NCBI RefSeq assembly: GCF_037038585.1
Contig: NC_092520.1
Span: forward strand, 119,829,001-119,893,000
Reading direction: 5' to 3'
DNA: 64,000 bases
Source: Patagioenas fasciata
Taxonomy: Eukaryota; Chordata; Aves; Columbiformes; Columbidae
The translations under genes were made by a program, and so were the position numbers. The stretch's first letter is position 1; the number at the start of each line of letters is the position of its first letter. Below the pieces are notes generated by a model. That model was not told the DNA's origin. It made no database searches and saw nothing but the letters and a program-made list of their open reading frames with translations. Positions 61,520 through 64,000 of the stretch are shown one piece after another.

Positions 61520-63951
61520 TACTGATCTTTACAAAGAAAACCTGTTCCTGTGTGCAAATTATACCTTATAGAATGAGAAGTGCCTTCTGGATCTGAGTTA
61601 CCACTGATCCATTACTGTTGCATTTATTGATGAGCCTGATTATGACAAGATGTTCCACGTGAGACTTAACACTTCAGGTGAACAGCTTGAGTATTTGGAT
61701 ATGAAGATTAGTTTTCCTTCAATGTGTTCTTTCATTGACTACTTAATTTGAGCCTTGACTGCTGGTAATTTTATTCTACATCTAGACCTCTGCTGGGTGT
61801 TATCTCCAATTTGTGCTAGACAGTGCAGTAGGTTTGCAATAAGAATAATGGGAATAAACACACTTGTGCCCTGCTTGGGTAAAAGGCTCTTGTGCTAAGC
61901 CCCTACATGGTTTAACCCCTGGAATAACGTTTCTATGGCACTACCAATCAGTTGTGTCAAACTTCGGGTGTTTGTACATAAATAAAATGTTAATAAGATG
62001 TTAATTTCAGGTGTAACCTCCTTAAACTGTCAGAAAATGGATAGGACAGACTGTTTAAACTGAAGTGCTTGGAAGAGCCTGAAGAATCACTTCTGATCAA
62101 AGTAGGTTGCTTTTCCATTAATATTTAAGTGTATTTTTGAGACAAGTATGACAACACTGATACATACGAAATTGAAAATGACAGATTACCTGTGAGTACT
62201 GCCTTGAGGGTTTTTTGGTTTTTTTTGTTTTTTTTTTTTTTTTAAGTGTAGCTGCATTTGGTCAGCATTTCCCAGAATTTTTAGAGATGCATGAGCCATC
62301 TGTGAAAATGTATTTAGAACTGAATTTTGGCAAACAATACTGCAGCCATGGAGCTTTTTACTTCCAGAACTTTCCAAAAGATTACCCCCCAAAAAAAGAA
62401 AGTTGTCCTACTGACTAAAGATTTCTTAGTACAACTTGTAACCTGGTTTGATTTAAACAGTTATTTTTGATGAGTACTGTAATTGATGATTGACATAAAC
62501 TAATTGATTTGACTGTTTTGAAAACAGCACGTTAAACAACCACATTACTGAAATAAAATCCCAAACCAACTCCACTCTCACTCTGACAATATCTTCAAAT
62601 AAATTCAATTAGGAAACCTCCAACCACTTCTTTGTTTCTCTCTTTGAATCAACCTTCTTTTACATGATTAATTTCAGCTGGGCCTCCCTATCCTCAGGGA
62701 GCCTTCATTTTTGTTTCATTATTTCCTTATTATGATTCTTTTTTTACTGTAAGCAAAGAGATATATGCAATTTTGCTCCGCCTCCAGCAGTCAAATATTT
62801 TTGTTTTGTTTTGTTTAGCATACTCCTTCTTAGTCTACAAATTGCTTTGGAAATTATCACTACAAGAGTTTTTTATACATTGGATTTTAATGTAAAAAAG
62901 TGCAATTTGTTTTTTAAAAAAATCATTGATCACAACTTTTTGATGAAGCCAATGGGACTGATGAATAGTGCTGTTGTCTAAATACCAACCAGAGTGACCT
63001 ATACTCTTGCACGGTAACACAAATGTCTCCATCAGAAATGGCAAACAGAATTAGTTCCCATAAGCAGTCAGAAATATCTTCCTGTTCTCATGATATCTTT
63101 TATGATATTATCCATGAATTATTAATTTTAAGTAGTTTTAATCAAAGTCTGCATGTTTTAATGTAGTAGAGAATATTATGAAAACATGCCTGGTACAGTT
63201 CTGTAGATGAGAAAATATGTATGTATTAATGATAACTCTTAGGACTGAAGCAATATATGAAGTAGCAGCTCAAGCATGTAAGATTATGATTTGGTTAAAC
63301 TTGGTTTATATATTGCTTCTTGTCATCCCACTCTTTCAGCTTTGCAGTACTGAGCTTCAGTAATAACTGATATTCTTACACCTAGTCCATCCGTGAATGA
63401 ATTTATATACATCTTCATAATAGTTTAGATTTTAAAAGAAAAAAGGTCAGATGGAGGCTGAGACAGTTATTACAGACAGGCAGTCCAGGATCTGCAGCTT
63501 ATAATCTACCTATGTAGTAAAAGACTGATGGATATAAGCAAGAACAGCTCTAAATCTAAAACTAAATCTAAAGCTCTAAATTTGGCATGTTGTCTTTTCA
63601 GTTGTGCCATTCTCTTATGTTAGCCTGTACTGCTAAATGTAATTCTTCATGTTCTCTTGCAGTGGTTGTATAAGGTAGTTCTTTAAACAGGTTCATGTAA
63701 AAACCAGCAGATTAAAATGTTGAGAGCCAAAACCTTCCTTTTTACTCCCTGTGTTCTGCAAGGGTCTGTCAGTACAGAGCAGTGCCTTGTTAATACAGAT
63801 TGCCTTGATTTTCCCTGTAGGAGCCTATTGAGTCTCACAAAGGCTGAAGCCCTGCCAACAGGGAATATTACATTTCTGGCAATTCTTTCCAGATAGCAAT
63901 GACTGACAAGAGCCAAAAGAGTCAAAGCTTTGTGGTTCTTGCATTTAGGTA

Positions 63952-63990
63952 TTTGTTTGTTTGTTTGTTTGTTTCTGTTTGTTTGCTTGT
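63952..63990. repeat. (TTTG)n microsatellite
   Basis: TTTG tetramers with CTG and CTTG interruptions, ending about 10 bases before the window end. Confidence 0.9.
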
Positions 63991-64000
63991 GATAAAATAA

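Larger units (their letters stand above)
60659..64000. other. Non-coding DNA to the window end
   Basis: Probably still GABRG3 intron. It contains T/TTTG tracts near 60707-60730, 62219-62243, 62802-62817 and at the window end, and a (TG)n at 61501-61519. No exon recognised. Confidence 0.5.

Overview
The window looks like a bird chromosome, or less likely another CR1-rich sauropsid. The evidence is several CR1 LINE fragments with typical CR1 3' tails and no poly(A), two retroviral-type LTRs, AT-rich non-coding DNA, and vertebrate exons with consensus splice sites. No Alu, L1 or other mammalian repeat was recognised. I see no bacterial or phage features, CRISPR arrays or RNA genes.

The one gene I can name is GABRG3, the GABA-A receptor gamma-3 subunit, on the minus strand. 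Only its 3' part is present. In transcription order: a 153-nt exon (45740-45892, end of the extracellular domain plus M1); a 197-nt exon (36107-36303, M2, M3 and the start of the cytoplasmic loop); a proposed 30-nt microexon (34580-34609); and the last coding exon (30598-30876, rest of the loop, M4 and stop). Phases agree across all junctions (1, 0, 0). Together they give the channel pore and the clustering and palmitoylation loop of a pentameric ligand-gated chloride channel. The exons for the ligand-binding N-terminus are not visible, so 45893-64000 is probably mostly the preceding large intron.

Layout: 1-29912 lies downstream of GABRG3. It holds old CR1 pieces (1530-1612, 2431-2660, 11562-11665, 20200-20660), a plus-strand ERVL-like LTR ending at 12601, a minus-strand LTR (15401-16153) with a 5-bp target duplication, and an unassigned 88-nt exon-like segment (16549-16636). 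29913-45892 is the GABRG3 3' region; its last intron contains a (GGGAA)n array of about 345 bp (33065-33411), and its first intron a 1.8-kb CR1 (42962-44774) with much of the reverse transcriptase still readable. 45893-64000 contains a CR1 tail fragment (56990-57500) and an internal CR1 fragment (60171-60658) inverted relative to the 44-kb copy.

The most interesting items are the microexon at the site where the gamma-2 gene has its alternatively spliced loop exon, and the long pyrimidine-rich (in RNA) repeat 1.2 kb downstream of it. Everything here is read by eye from sequence; no alignments or searches were run.
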